The position numbers and the translations under genes were made by a program. The notes beneath the pieces were generated by a model. That model ran no database searches. It worked only from the letters and a program-made list of their open reading frames with translations, and had not been told where the DNA came from. Below, in pieces: positions 1 through 6,611 of a stretch of 12,574 bases of DNA. Origin of the DNA: Flavobacteriales bacterium CG_4_9_14_3_um_filter_32_8 (GTDB lineage: Bacteria > Bacteroidota > Bacteroidia > Flavobacteriales_E > Vicingaceae); the NCBI GenBank assembly GCA_002790175.1, contig PFUQ01000232.1, positions 4,969 to 17,542 on the forward strand, read 5' to 3'. Position 1 is the stretch's first letter. Each line of letters starts with the position of its first letter.

Positions 1-1518
1 CATCCTGTTGTTAAAGTTATTGTCTCATTTAGTATCATTGTTTTTATTATCTACAAAATCGTTTCAAAAATTTATGCTTCGCCAAAAGAACTGTCAAAAT
101 CGCCAAACACAATTGCTAGTGTTTTATTTATTTTATTATTTACAGGAGTTTTCTTTCTAGGATTAAGGGGTTCTTATGGACCTTTTCCTTTACAAATAGA
201 CGATTCAACCGTTTCTAAAAATCAATTTATCAATAGTCTTACATTGAATGGTTTATTTACGTTAGAAAAAGCCATTGAAGAACGAAACGAAGCTAGCAAA
301 CCCATCTATCAAAGAGATGTATTAACCAACTCAGGATATCAATCCATTAACCAAGTAATGGCTGATTATTATTGTTTACCGATGGATTCATTTCCATCGG
401 CTAATTATTTAGATTATCTTTTTGAAACCACCGCTACCGATAGCTTTTTAGCAAAAAATCCACCCAATGTTGTTTTTGTTTTAATGGAAAGTTTTGGTGG
501 ATATTATTTGAATTTTCATTCTTCAAAATTGAATTTATTGGGTAGTCTCGAAAAACACATCCATGAAGATTTTCTTTTTACCAACTTCTTATCTAGCACT
601 CAAGGAACCATCTATAGTTTAGAAAATATTCTCATCAATAAAGATTACCCTTTAATTTCTAGTAGTAACCGACGATTTGAATCTTTTCAGTCTTCCATAG
701 CTTATCCCTACTCAAATGCAGGATATCAAACCATTTTTATAACTGGAGGAAAATTAGGTTGGAGAAATCTAGTTGATTTTTTACCCCATCAATATTTTAA
801 AGAAGCTTATGGAGAAGAAACAATTGTAAAAAACAATCCAAATGCTATCACCAATACTTGGGGAGTTTATGATGAGTATTTGTTTGAAGAAATTTTTAAT
901 CGTTTGGCGTCTCATCCAACATCACCCCAATTAATTTGTGCATTAACCACCTCCAACCATACTCCTTACGAGTTGCCCGACCACTATCAACCTTATTCCA
1001 TCGAAATTTCTGATAGTTTAAGAAATCAGCTACTTGCCAACAAAGACATCGCAAAGCAAAATTTCACTGCCTATCAATATGCCAACGATTGTTTAGGTAA
1101 TTTTTTAACAAAACTAAAAGCATCAAAATATGGAGCAAACACCATTGTTGCGGTATCTGGTGATCATAATAGCTATGCTCTTTTTCCACATAACAATGGT
1201 AAAATTAAAGAGCAAGACAATCATATCGTTCCCTTCTTTTTATTCATTCCTGAGAACTATAAAAAAGGATTGCACATTAATAAAAATAGGTATGGTTCTC
1301 ACAAAGATATCTTTCCTACATTAATTAACTTATCACTCTCTAATAGCACCTACTTTTCATTAGGAAATAATTTGTTGGATGTTTCGAAGCCAGATAGTTT
1401 GTTTTATGGAATAAATGGTGATTTTTATTTTGGAGACGCCAGTCTATCTAGATCCACATTAGATAAAATGGTTAAAGCACGAAGTGTTTTGAATACCTAT
1501 TATTTTGCACTTCCTTAA
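1..1518 (+). CDS. LTA synthase-family membrane sulfatase (alkaline-phosphatase superfamily), 5' partial
   Basis: The reading frame is open from base 1 to a TAA at 1518, giving 505 visible residues. The N-terminus lies outside the window. An in-frame TTG at 244 is internal: the sequence before it encodes two membrane segments (about residues 4-18 and 38-57). It also encodes an RGSYGPFPL stretch, which resembles the segment between the membrane part and the catalytic domain in this family. The periplasmic catalytic domain shows ESFGG (E163, metal ligand), a GTIYSLENI segment whose Thr203 is the likely nucleophile, WGVYDEYLFE, SNHTPYELP, SGDHN (D388 and H389, metal ligands) and GSHKDIFPTL (H434). 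These match LtaS/MdoB-like phosphoglycerol or phosphoethanolamine transferases. Gram-negative Bacteroidota make no lipoteichoic acid, so the real substrate is unknown; an envelope lipid or glycan is inferred. The gene is followed by 87 bp without a clear terminator before mrp. Confidence 0.88.
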   Translation, partial: HPVVKVIVSFSIIVFIIYKIVSKIYASPKELSKSPNTIASVLFILLFTGVFFLGLRGSYGPFPLQIDDSTVSKNQFINSLTLNGLFTLEKAIEERNEASKPIYQRDVLTNSGYQSINQVMADYYCLPMDSFPSANYLDYLFETTATDSFLAKNPPNVVFVLMESFGGYYLNFHSSKLNLLGSLEKHIHEDFLFTNFLSSTQGTIYSLENILINKDYPLISSSNRRFESFQSSIAYPYSNAGYQTIFITGGKLGWRNLVDFLPHQYFKEAYGEETIVKNNPNAITNTWGVYDEYLFEEIFNRLASHPTSPQLICALTTSNHTPYELPDHYQPYSIEISDSLRNQLLANKDIAKQNFTAYQYANDCLGNFLTKLKASKYGANTIVAVSGDHNSYALFPHNNGKIKEQDNHIVPFFLFIPENYKKGLHINKNRYGSHKDIFPTLINLSLSNSTYFSLGNNLLDVSKPDSLFYGINGDFYFGDASLSRSTLDKMVKARSVLNTYYFALP

Positions 1519-1576
1519 GAATCAATCGACTAATAGATATTTACTTCAACAACTCTAAACCTATTTTGTATATTCT

Positions 1577-1584
1577 TATCTTTG
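1577..1584 (+). promoter_or_regulatory. Probable -7 promoter box of the mrp gene (TATCTTTG)
   Basis: TATCTTTG matches the Bacteroidota -7 consensus TANNTTTG exactly and ends 21 nt before the ATG at 1606. No TTTG -33 element is visible at the usual 17-23 nt distance. The leader is A-rich with no Shine-Dalgarno site, which is normal for the phylum. Confidence 0.55.
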
Positions 1585-1605
1585 CACAATTAATTAAAAA
1601 ATGAT

Positions 1606-2727
1606 ATGAGTTTTTCGGAAAAAGAAATATTAAAAGCATTGAGCTTTGTAATAGAACCAGATTTAAAAAAAGATATTGTAGAGTTAAACTTAGTTTCAAA
1701 AATACACTCTGAAAATAATAAAATTAGCTTCGATTTACAAATCAGTAATCCTGCTTTACATAATAAAAAAAGAATTTTAGAAGCATGCGAATTACACCTT
1801 AATCGTATTTTAAAAACAGAGGTGGAGTTAGATGTTAACATCATTCCTTTTGGTCAAAGTACCGAGATTACAGAAAAAAAGGTGTTATCGAATGTGAAAA
1901 ATATTATAGCCGTAGCTTCTGGTAAAGGTGGTGTTGGAAAATCTACCATCACAGCTAACTTAGCAGTAGCTTTAGCCAAAAAAGGATATCAAGTTGGGTT
2001 GATAGATGCCGATATTTACGGTCCATCCATGCCATTAATGTTTAATGTTGAGCATGAGAAACCAAGTTCGATTGAAATAGACGGCAAACTCTACATTAAC
2101 CCTGTTGAAAGTTATGGAGTAAAATTGTTATCAATTGGTTTTTTTGCAAATCCCGATCAAGCAGTAGTTTGGAGAGGACCAATGGCTACCAGAGCACTTT
2201 CACAATTATTTACCGAAGCCAACTGGGGCGAATTAGATTATATGTTAATAGATTTACCTCCAGGAACTGGTGATATTCATCTTTCTTTGGTACAAACAGT
2301 TTCTGTTACAGGTGTTATTATTGTAAGCACACCGCAAAAAGTTGCATTGATTGATGCTAGAAAAGCAATAGGAATGTTTAATTTAGAACAAATTAAAGTG
2401 CCTATTTTAGGGATGGTAGAAAATATGGCTTATTTTACTCCCGAAGAATTGCCTAACAATAAATATTACATTTTTGGTAAAGATGGTTTAAAAGTCTTAG
2501 CCGAAGATAATCAACTACCTTTATTGGGAGAAATACCTTTAGTGCAAAGCATCAGAGAATCAGGTGATGTTGGAAGACCTGCTGTTTTACAAGAAAATAC
2601 AACTCAAGCAATTGCCTTTAATTCATTTGCAGATCATGTCATTAAAGAGGTGAAGGAAAGAAATAAAAATCTTTCCCCTACAAAAAAAGTAGAAATAACC
2701 AATAAAAATGGATGTTCTACCAAATAA
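1606..2727 (+). CDS. mrp: Mrp/NBP35-family iron-sulfur carrier ATPase
   Basis: This 373-residue cytoplasmic protein belongs to the Mrp/ApbC/NBP35 P-loop ATPases, which bind [4Fe-4S] clusters and pass them to target proteins. Residues 1-85 form a MIP18/DUF59-like domain, typical of Mrp. Residues 106-114 are the deviant Walker A motif GKGGVGKST, followed by DADIYGPS (134-141), the conserved VWRGPM (188-193) and a Walker B-like LIDLPPGTGD (214-223). The usual CxxC after VENMA is missing: the sequence there reads YFTPEELPNNKYYIFG. I recall this form from other Bacteroidota. The only cysteines are C61 and C370, the latter in the tail NGCSTK. The ATG at 1606 is chosen because a -7 box sits 21 nt upstream. 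A NifU-domain gene follows on the same strand, which supports an Fe-S role. Confidence 0.93.
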   Translation: MSFSEKEILKALSFVIEPDLKKDIVELNLVSKIHSENNKISFDLQISNPALHNKKRILEACELHLNRILKTEVELDVNIIPFGQSTEITEKKVLSNVKNIIAVASGKGGVGKSTITANLAVALAKKGYQVGLIDADIYGPSMPLMFNVEHEKPSSIEIDGKLYINPVESYGVKLLSIGFFANPDQAVVWRGPMATRALSQLFTEANWGELDYMLIDLPPGTGDIHLSLVQTVSVTGVIIVSTPQKVALIDARKAIGMFNLEQIKVPILGMVENMAYFTPEELPNNKYYIFGKDGLKVLAEDNQLPLLGEIPLVQSIRESGDVGRPAVLQENTTQAIAFNSFADHVIKEVKERNKNLSPTKKVEITNKNGCSTK

Positions 2728-2752
2728 AGAATTTCCTGAAATTCTTTATTTG
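2721..2752 (+). terminator. Perfect 15-bp inverted repeat over the mrp stop codon
   Basis: CAAATAAAGAATTTC (2721-2735) and GAAATTCTTTATTTG (2738-2752) are exact reverse complements separated by CT. The TAA stop of mrp (2725-2727) lies within the left arm. It could fold as a long AT-rich hairpin at the mRNA 3' end and act as a terminator or an end-protecting stem. No separate U-tract follows, so intrinsic termination is not certain. Confidence 0.5.
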
Positions 2753-2761
2753 CCACACCCG

Positions 2762-2850
2762 AAACTACAAAAAGTAGTTTTGACCTCTCCTTCGGAGAGG
2801 TCAATTGGAAACCTCAAAGTAAAACTTCGAGGAATTTTCTAAATAAAATT
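2762..2850. repeat. Cluster of further hairpins between mrp and nfu
   Basis: Four more inverted repeats follow the stop-codon hairpin. AAACTAC/GTAGTTT is at 2762-2768/2774-2780 with an AAAAA loop. An 11-bp perfect GC-richer stem is at 2780-2790/2794-2804 (TTGACCTCTCC/GGAGAGGTCAA, loop TTC). A 9-bp stem with one mismatch is at 2812-2820/2824-2832. AATTTT/AAAATT is at 2833-2838/2845-2850. No open frame of interest covers the region. The CTCTCC-TTC-GGAGAG core resembles short palindromes I recall from intergenic regions of Bacteroidota genomes. It may be a degenerate dispersed repeat, a terminator pair or an mRNA-stabilising structure. Confidence 0.5.
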
Positions 2851-2853
2851 TAG

Positions 2854-2861
2854 TAATTTTA
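2854..2861 (+). promoter_or_regulatory. Possible -7 promoter box of the Nfu gene (TAATTTTA)
   Basis: TAATTTTA differs from TANNTTTG only in the last base and lies 22 nt before the proposed start codon, close to the 19-21 nt seen for other genes here. No -33 TTTG is visible. Transcription from it would begin near 2866, next to the palindrome at 2868-2883. Confidence 0.3.
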
Positions 2862-2867
2862 TATACT

Positions 2868-2883
2868 ATTAATACGTATTAAT
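2868..2883. promoter_or_regulatory. Perfect 16-bp palindrome abutting the Nfu start codon; possible operator
   Basis: ATTAATAC at 2868-2875 is the exact reverse complement of GTATTAAT at 2876-2883, and the next base begins the TTG start codon. A dimeric repressor site is one reading. Chance is another, because the sequence is AT-rich. No known regulator motif was recognised. Confidence 0.3.
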
Positions 2884-3144
2884 TTGATTAAGAAGAAAAA
2901 AGACATCATCACAAAGATAAATCTAGCTTTAGATGAAATACGTCCATTCTTGAAAGATGATGGTGGAGATATTGAATTGATTGAATTGACCGATGATTTT
3001 GTGGTTAGAGTAAAATTTTTAGGTGCTTGTAAATCATGTTCTATGAGTTCTATGACATTAAAAGGTGGTGTTGAAGAAACAATAAAAAGAAGAATTCCAG
3101 AAATTAAGGAAGTCATAACCATAGAAGAAACTATAATCGCCTAA
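2884..3144 (+). CDS. NifU C-terminal-domain (Nfu-type) Fe-S scaffold protein
   Basis: This is an 86-residue stand-alone Nfu domain. Nfu proteins hold a [4Fe-4S] cluster between two subunits and hand it to apo-proteins. The family core is clear: LDEIRPFLKDDGGDIELIEL (about 15-34), then LGACKSCSMSSMTLKGG with the cluster-binding CxxC at C49 and C52, then a helix ending in IPEI. The start must be a non-ATG codon. The frame is open only back to a TAA at 2854-2856 and contains no ATG before the domain; the first internal Met falls after the CxxC. TTG at 2884 gives the usual family length, and ATT at 2878 is less likely. The gene is on the same strand as mrp, 156 bp downstream, and ends 3 bp from the convergent gpsA stop. 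Confidence 0.9.
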   Translation: MIKKKKDIITKINLALDEIRPFLKDDGGDIELIELTDDFVVRVKFLGACKSCSMSSMTLKGGVEETIKRRIPEIKEVITIEETIIA

Positions 3145-3147
3145 ATT

Positions 3148-4146
3148 TTAAGAAAGTTTTCCTGACAATATCTTCATTTCCATTATTGCAGATATTTTTT
3201 CATAAAGTACATGATATACTGCGTCAACAATTGGCATGTTCACGTTGTATTTTTTATTAATCTCATAAATTCCTTTTGCTGCATAATAGCCTTCAGCAAC
3301 CATGTTCATCTCTATTTGTGCCGAACGAACCGAATAACCTCGACCAACCATACTTCCAAAATTTCTATTTCTTGAAAATTGAGAATAGGCAGTTACTAAT
3401 AAATCTCCTAAATAGGCTGAGGAATTAATATCTCGATGTATAGGATAAACAACGCTAATAAAATCATTGGTTTCACGAATTGCACTTGAAATTAAAACTG
3501 CTTGAAAATTATCTCCATACCCGAGTCCGTTGTAAATTCCACTAGCAACAGCATATACGTTTTTTAGTATTGCCGAAAGTTCTGTTCCAAATAAATCATC
3601 AGAAGTAGAAGTATTGATGTATCTGCATTTCATTGCTTCAGCAATATAAGTTGCAATTTCTGGCGTTTGGCAAGCTATTGTTAAATAGGATAATCGTTGC
3701 ATGGCTACCTCTTCAGCATGACACGGTCCTGCTATCATACCGATATTACTGTATGGCACTTTAAAGTTGATGTGAAAGTATTCTGCAGGAATTTGGTTGT
3801 ATTCTGGAATAACTCCTTTCACCGCAGAAATTATTATTTTTTTTTCTATTCCTTTTATTTTCATTCCATCAAAGGCTTGTGCCAAAAATGCCGAAGGAAC
3901 CGCAACAATAATAATATCTGATTGATCTACAATTTTTTGTAAATCTGTATCGATGTTTAATTTATTTGAATTAAATTGAATGGATTGGATGTAGCGAGGA
4001 TTATGATGAAAGTTTTTGATGTAATCAGCACACTGTTTATCTCTCATCCACCAATTAACTACCTCTAAATTTTCGGAAAGAATTTTTACGATGGCTGTTG
4101 CCCAACTTCCGCCTCCTAATACCGCTATTTTTTTATCAAATACCAT
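3148..4146 (-). CDS. gpsA: Glycerol-3-phosphate dehydrogenase [NAD(P)+]
   Basis: This 332-residue cytoplasmic enzyme reduces dihydroxyacetone phosphate to sn-glycerol 3-phosphate, the backbone of phospholipids. The N-terminal Rossmann fold shows VLGGGSWATA (9-18), where the family has GxGxxxTA. VAVPS (81-85) and SAVKG with K110 follow. GPCHAEEVA (140-148) corresponds to the GPSFAxEV motif. The catalytic lysine is K195 in GTELSAILKNVYAVASGI. GLGYGDN (207-213) and SRNRNFG (258-264) carry the conserved substrate- and cofactor-binding residues. Length and motif order are normal. The ATG at 4146 begins 22 nt after the lysS stop, so it is probably co-transcribed with lysS as the second gene of an operon. 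No separate promoter box is evident in the 21-nt gap. Confidence 0.94.
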   Translation of the reverse strand: MVFDKKIAVLGGGSWATAIVKILSENLEVVNWWMRDKQCADYIKNFHHNPRYIQSIQFNSNKLNIDTDLQKIVDQSDIIIVAVPSAFLAQAFDGMKIKGIEKKIIISAVKGVIPEYNQIPAEYFHINFKVPYSNIGMIAGPCHAEEVAMQRLSYLTIACQTPEIATYIAEAMKCRYINTSTSDDLFGTELSAILKNVYAVASGIYNGLGYGDNFQAVLISSAIRETNDFISVVYPIHRDINSSAYLGDLLVTAYSQFSRNRNFGSMVGRGYSVRSAQIEMNMVAEGYYAAKGIYEINKKYNVNMPIVDAVYHVLYEKISAIMEMKILSGKLS

Positions 4147-4167
4147 ACTTCAACAAATATAATTAAT

Positions 4168-5865
4168 CTACGCTTGTAAAACACAAAACTTAGCTTCGTC
4201 ATTCACCTCAACTTTTATTAAGCCATGTTTGCTCAACCCTTTCATGCCAGTATCGAATTGTTTACCACTTAATCTAGTTGCATTTTTTAAAGCTCCTAAT
4301 TCCATTTTAGGAGTTGCTTTCATTAAGGTTAAAATTGTTTTCTCAGCTTCTGATAACTCCAATGCTTTCTTTTCGGGTTTCATTTGCGGAAAAAACAACA
4401 CTTCTTGTATCGAACTGTTGTTGGTTAAAAACATGCAAAGTCGGTCGATACCAATACCCATTCCTGATGTAGGAGGCATTCCATATTCTAAGGCACGAAC
4501 AAAATCCATATCAATAAACATGGCTTCATCATCACCTTTTTCTGCTAATCTCGCTTGTTCTTCAAATCGTTCTTTTTGGTCAATTGGGTCGTTCAATTCG
4601 GTATAAGCATTGGCTAATTCTTTGCCATTCACCATTAATTCAAATCGTTCGGTTAATTCAGGGTTATCTCTGTGCTCTTTACACAAAGGCGACATTTCTT
4701 TTGGATAATCGGTAATAAATGTTGGTTGAATGTAATTCGCTTCGCATTTCTCTCCAAAGAGTTCATCAATGAGTTTTCCTTTTCCCATGCTATCATCAAA
4801 CGCAACATTTAATTTTTTACAAGTCTCTCTCAATTGAATTTGGTCCATGTCGACAATATCAATTCCAGTATGTTCTTTTATGGCGTCAATCATGGAAATT
4901 CTTTTAAAAGGTCGTTTAAAGCTAACCTCATTATTGCCGATTTTTACCGTTGTTGTTCCCAATACTTCATTACAAATGGTTTCCAGCATTTCTTCTGTAA
5001 AGTCCATCATCCAATGGTAATCTTTATAAGAAACATAAATTTCCATTTGTGTAAACTCTGGATTGTGTGTTCTGTCCATCCCTTCATTTCTAAAGTCTTT
5101 GGCGAATTCATAAACCCCATCAAAACCACCAACAATCAGCCTTTTTAAATACAATTCGTTGGCAATTCGTAAATACAAAGGTATGTCTAACGCATTGTGG
5201 TGTGTAATAAAAGGACGAGCTGCTGCTCCCCCCGGAATAGCTTGTAAAATTGGTGTTTCTACTTCTAAATATCCTTTCGAATTTAAAAAATTACGCATGG
5301 AGGTAATTATTTTCGAACGTTTGATGAATGTTGCTTTTACGTGTTCATTTACCACCAAATCGACATACCTTCTTCGGTATCTTAATTCTGGATCAGAAAA
5401 TGCATCATGCACATTACCTTCACTATCAATTTTTGGAAGAGGCAATGGTTTTAACGATTTACTTAATAAAATAAACTTTTTTACTCGAATACTTTTCTCT
5501 CCAACTTGGGTGGTAAACAACTCACCTTCAACGCCAATAAAATCACCATTGTCTAACAGTTTTTTGTAAACTTCATTGTATAATGTTTTGTCTTCTCCCT
5601 CGCAAATTTCATCTCTCTTAAAATAAACCTGCACTCTTCCTTCACTATCTTGTATTTCGGCAAATGAAGCATTTCCTTGAATTCTTCTTGCCATTAATCG
5701 ACCTGCAATAATAACTTTTTTGCCTTCAACAAAATTTTCTGTAATATCTCTTGATAAGGTATTAACTGGATACAATGCTTGAGGATAGGGATTAATTCCC
5801 AACGCCCTTAATTTTGTTAGCGATTCCCTTCTAACCAATTCTTGTTCTGATAAATGTTGACTCAT
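4168..5865 (-). CDS. lysS: Lysyl-tRNA synthetase, class II
   Basis: This 565-residue class IIb enzyme attaches lysine to tRNA-Lys. The anticodon-binding OB domain covers about 50-140 (VIIAGRLMARR, FAEIQDSEGRVQVYF). The catalytic domain carries motif 1 (GYLEVETPILQAIPGGAAARPF region, 198-219), motif 2 (FRNEGMDRTHNPEFTQMEIY, 258-277) and motif 3 (GMGIGIDRLCMFLT, 468-481). The family core ends near residue 497. About 65 further residues, rich in short helices (LSEAEKTILTLMK, LGALKNATRLSGKQF, GMKGLSKHGLIKVEV), look like a winged-helix-type appendix. I believe this appendix occurs in other Bacteroidota LysRS. The start ATG lies 19 nt after a TATCTTTG box on the minus strand. The stop is TAG. gpsA follows 21 nt downstream. 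Confidence 0.96.
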   Translation of the reverse strand: MSQHLSEQELVRRESLTKLRALGINPYPQALYPVNTLSRDITENFVEGKKVIIAGRLMARRIQGNASFAEIQDSEGRVQVYFKRDEICEGEDKTLYNEVYKKLLDNGDFIGVEGELFTTQVGEKSIRVKKFILLSKSLKPLPLPKIDSEGNVHDAFSDPELRYRRRYVDLVVNEHVKATFIKRSKIITSMRNFLNSKGYLEVETPILQAIPGGAAARPFITHHNALDIPLYLRIANELYLKRLIVGGFDGVYEFAKDFRNEGMDRTHNPEFTQMEIYVSYKDYHWMMDFTEEMLETICNEVLGTTTVKIGNNEVSFKRPFKRISMIDAIKEHTGIDIVDMDQIQLRETCKKLNVAFDDSMGKGKLIDELFGEKCEANYIQPTFITDYPKEMSPLCKEHRDNPELTERFELMVNGKELANAYTELNDPIDQKERFEEQARLAEKGDDEAMFIDMDFVRALEYGMPPTSGMGIGIDRLCMFLTNNSSIQEVLFFPQMKPEKKALELSEAEKTILTLMKATPKMELGALKNATRLSGKQFDTGMKGLSKHGLIKVEVNDEAKFCVLQA

Positions 5866-5884
5866 TCGTATAAATTTGAGTTGG

Positions 5885-5892
5885 CAAAGATA
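5885..5892 (-). promoter_or_regulatory. Probable -7 promoter box of lysS-gpsA (TATCTTTG on the minus strand)
   Basis: The plus strand reads CAAAGATA, so the minus strand has TATCTTTG, an exact TANNTTTG match ending 19 nt before the lysS ATG. It is the same octamer as at the mrp gene. No -33 TTTG is seen; that zone is filled by a 7-bp tandem repeat. Confidence 0.55.
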
Positions 5893-5893
5893 G

Positions 5894-5928
5894 TTATCAA
5901 TGTTGAATTATGAATGTTGAATGTTGAA
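5894..5928. repeat. Five heptanucleotide tandem repeats upstream of lysS
   Basis: Consecutive 7-mers read TTATCAA, TGTTGAA, TTATGAA, TGTTGAA and TGTTGAA on the plus strand. The consensus is about TGTTGAA; three copies are exact. The array ends one base from the lysS -7 box and fills the expected -33 region. It may be a simple slippage repeat. Whether it affects lysS transcription is unknown. Confidence 0.55.
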
Positions 5929-5944
5929 TTAATTGAAAAACTAA

Positions 5945-6532
5945 AAAACTGATACGTTACGTAACGGGTCTATTGCACCATATGGTTTTCCAAATGGAAA
6001 AGATGCCCACTACTTCATGGACAACTTTAGCCTAGAAGAGATCAGATCGGTAAACGCAGGATTGGATGTTACCATTATCATTGGCGATACGGTGCTAATT
6101 GGAAACAATGCCGATTCGGCAAGTAGTTACACTTGGTCGCCCAATTATTTTATTGCCGATATCAATGCGGTTAATGCTACGGTCAACCCACCTGTAACCA
6201 CTACCTATTATGTTACCAAAACACAATGTAGCGTTGATTTTGCTACAACTATTAATAAAGAAAAAATAATTACTAAAATAAAAGTTTACCCTAACCCTGT
6301 AAGCAATTGGTTATCCATTTCAGTTAAAAAAAATAGTTTAGGTAAAGTTAAAACAGAGGTGTTTGATTTAGCTGGTAAGTTAATATTAGCTGATAATCAA
6401 TTACTACAAGATGAATTTTTACAAGTTAATCTCTCGTCAATTATTGATGGAATTTATTTGCTCAAACTTACTTTTTCTGATGGAACAAGTGAAGTGTTAA
6501 AAGTAAAGGTGGGTTTTAAAAAATATTTTTAG
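5945..6532 (+). pseudogene. 5'-truncated remnant of a T9SS-secreted surface protein
   Basis: The frame is open from the TAA at 5942-5944 to a TAA at 6532. It is protein-like from its first codons (GSIAPYGFPNGKDAHYFMDN), which resembles the end of a larger extracellular domain. A PKD/Ig-like stretch follows (IIGDTVLIGNN, YTWSPNYFI, PPVTTTYYVTKTQC), then a type-A T9SS sorting domain starting at KVYPNP and ending LKVKVGFKKYF. There is no signal peptide, no upstream domain and no promoter box. A 171-residue product from the ATG at 6017 is possible but would start in mid-domain and could not be exported. I therefore read it as the 3' remnant of a longer gene. By hand count GC falls from about 42% (5951-6240) to about 26% (6241-6530), so the fragment may be mosaic. 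Confidence 0.7.
5955..5966. repeat. 12-bp perfect palindrome at the start of the T9SS remnant
   Basis: CGTTACGTAACG is self-complementary and lies within the first codons of the truncated open frame, close to where intact coding sequence ends. It could mark the breakpoint or simply be coding sequence; a single copy is seen in this window. Confidence 0.35.
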
Positions 6533-6582
6533 AATCACCTTAATTCATTTCTATTACTCCTCCTCCAACACATCTTTTTTAT

Positions 6583-6590
6583 TACTTTTG
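6583..6590 (+). promoter_or_regulatory. Probable -7 promoter box of aspS (TACTTTTG)
   Basis: TACTTTTG fits TANNTTTG and ends 21 nt before the ATG at 6612. The in-frame TTG at 6588 overlaps the box itself, so translation cannot start there if this promoter is used. No -33 TTTG is apparent. Confidence 0.55.
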
Positions 6591-6611
6591 TTGCTCAAAA
6601 TTTATACAAAA

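Noticed and set aside
1590..1844. Minus-strand open frame over the start of mrp
   Set aside because: Overlaps the well-supported Mrp N-terminal domain and its promoter; no independent support.
2971..2990. Short direct repeat GAATTGATTGAATTGA
   Set aside because: It falls in conserved Nfu codons (IELIEL) and is explained by coding sequence.
2859..3122. Minus-strand open frame of 87 codons covering the Nfu gene
   Set aside because: The plus strand encodes an unmistakable Nfu domain; the reverse frame is a shadow.
4229..4606. A 125-codon open frame opposite the lysS 3' part
   Set aside because: Antisense shadow of the catalytic and C-terminal domains; composition is that of a reversed gene.
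5159..5569. A 136-codon open frame opposite lysS on the plus strand
   Set aside because: It lies wholly antisense to a clearly conserved gene, has no promoter or recognisable protein features, and is explained by codon bias of lysS.
6588..6611. Eight extra N-terminal codons for AspRS from a TTG
   Set aside because: The TTG overlaps the -7 box, and the family begins at MYRTHT encoded by ATG 6612.
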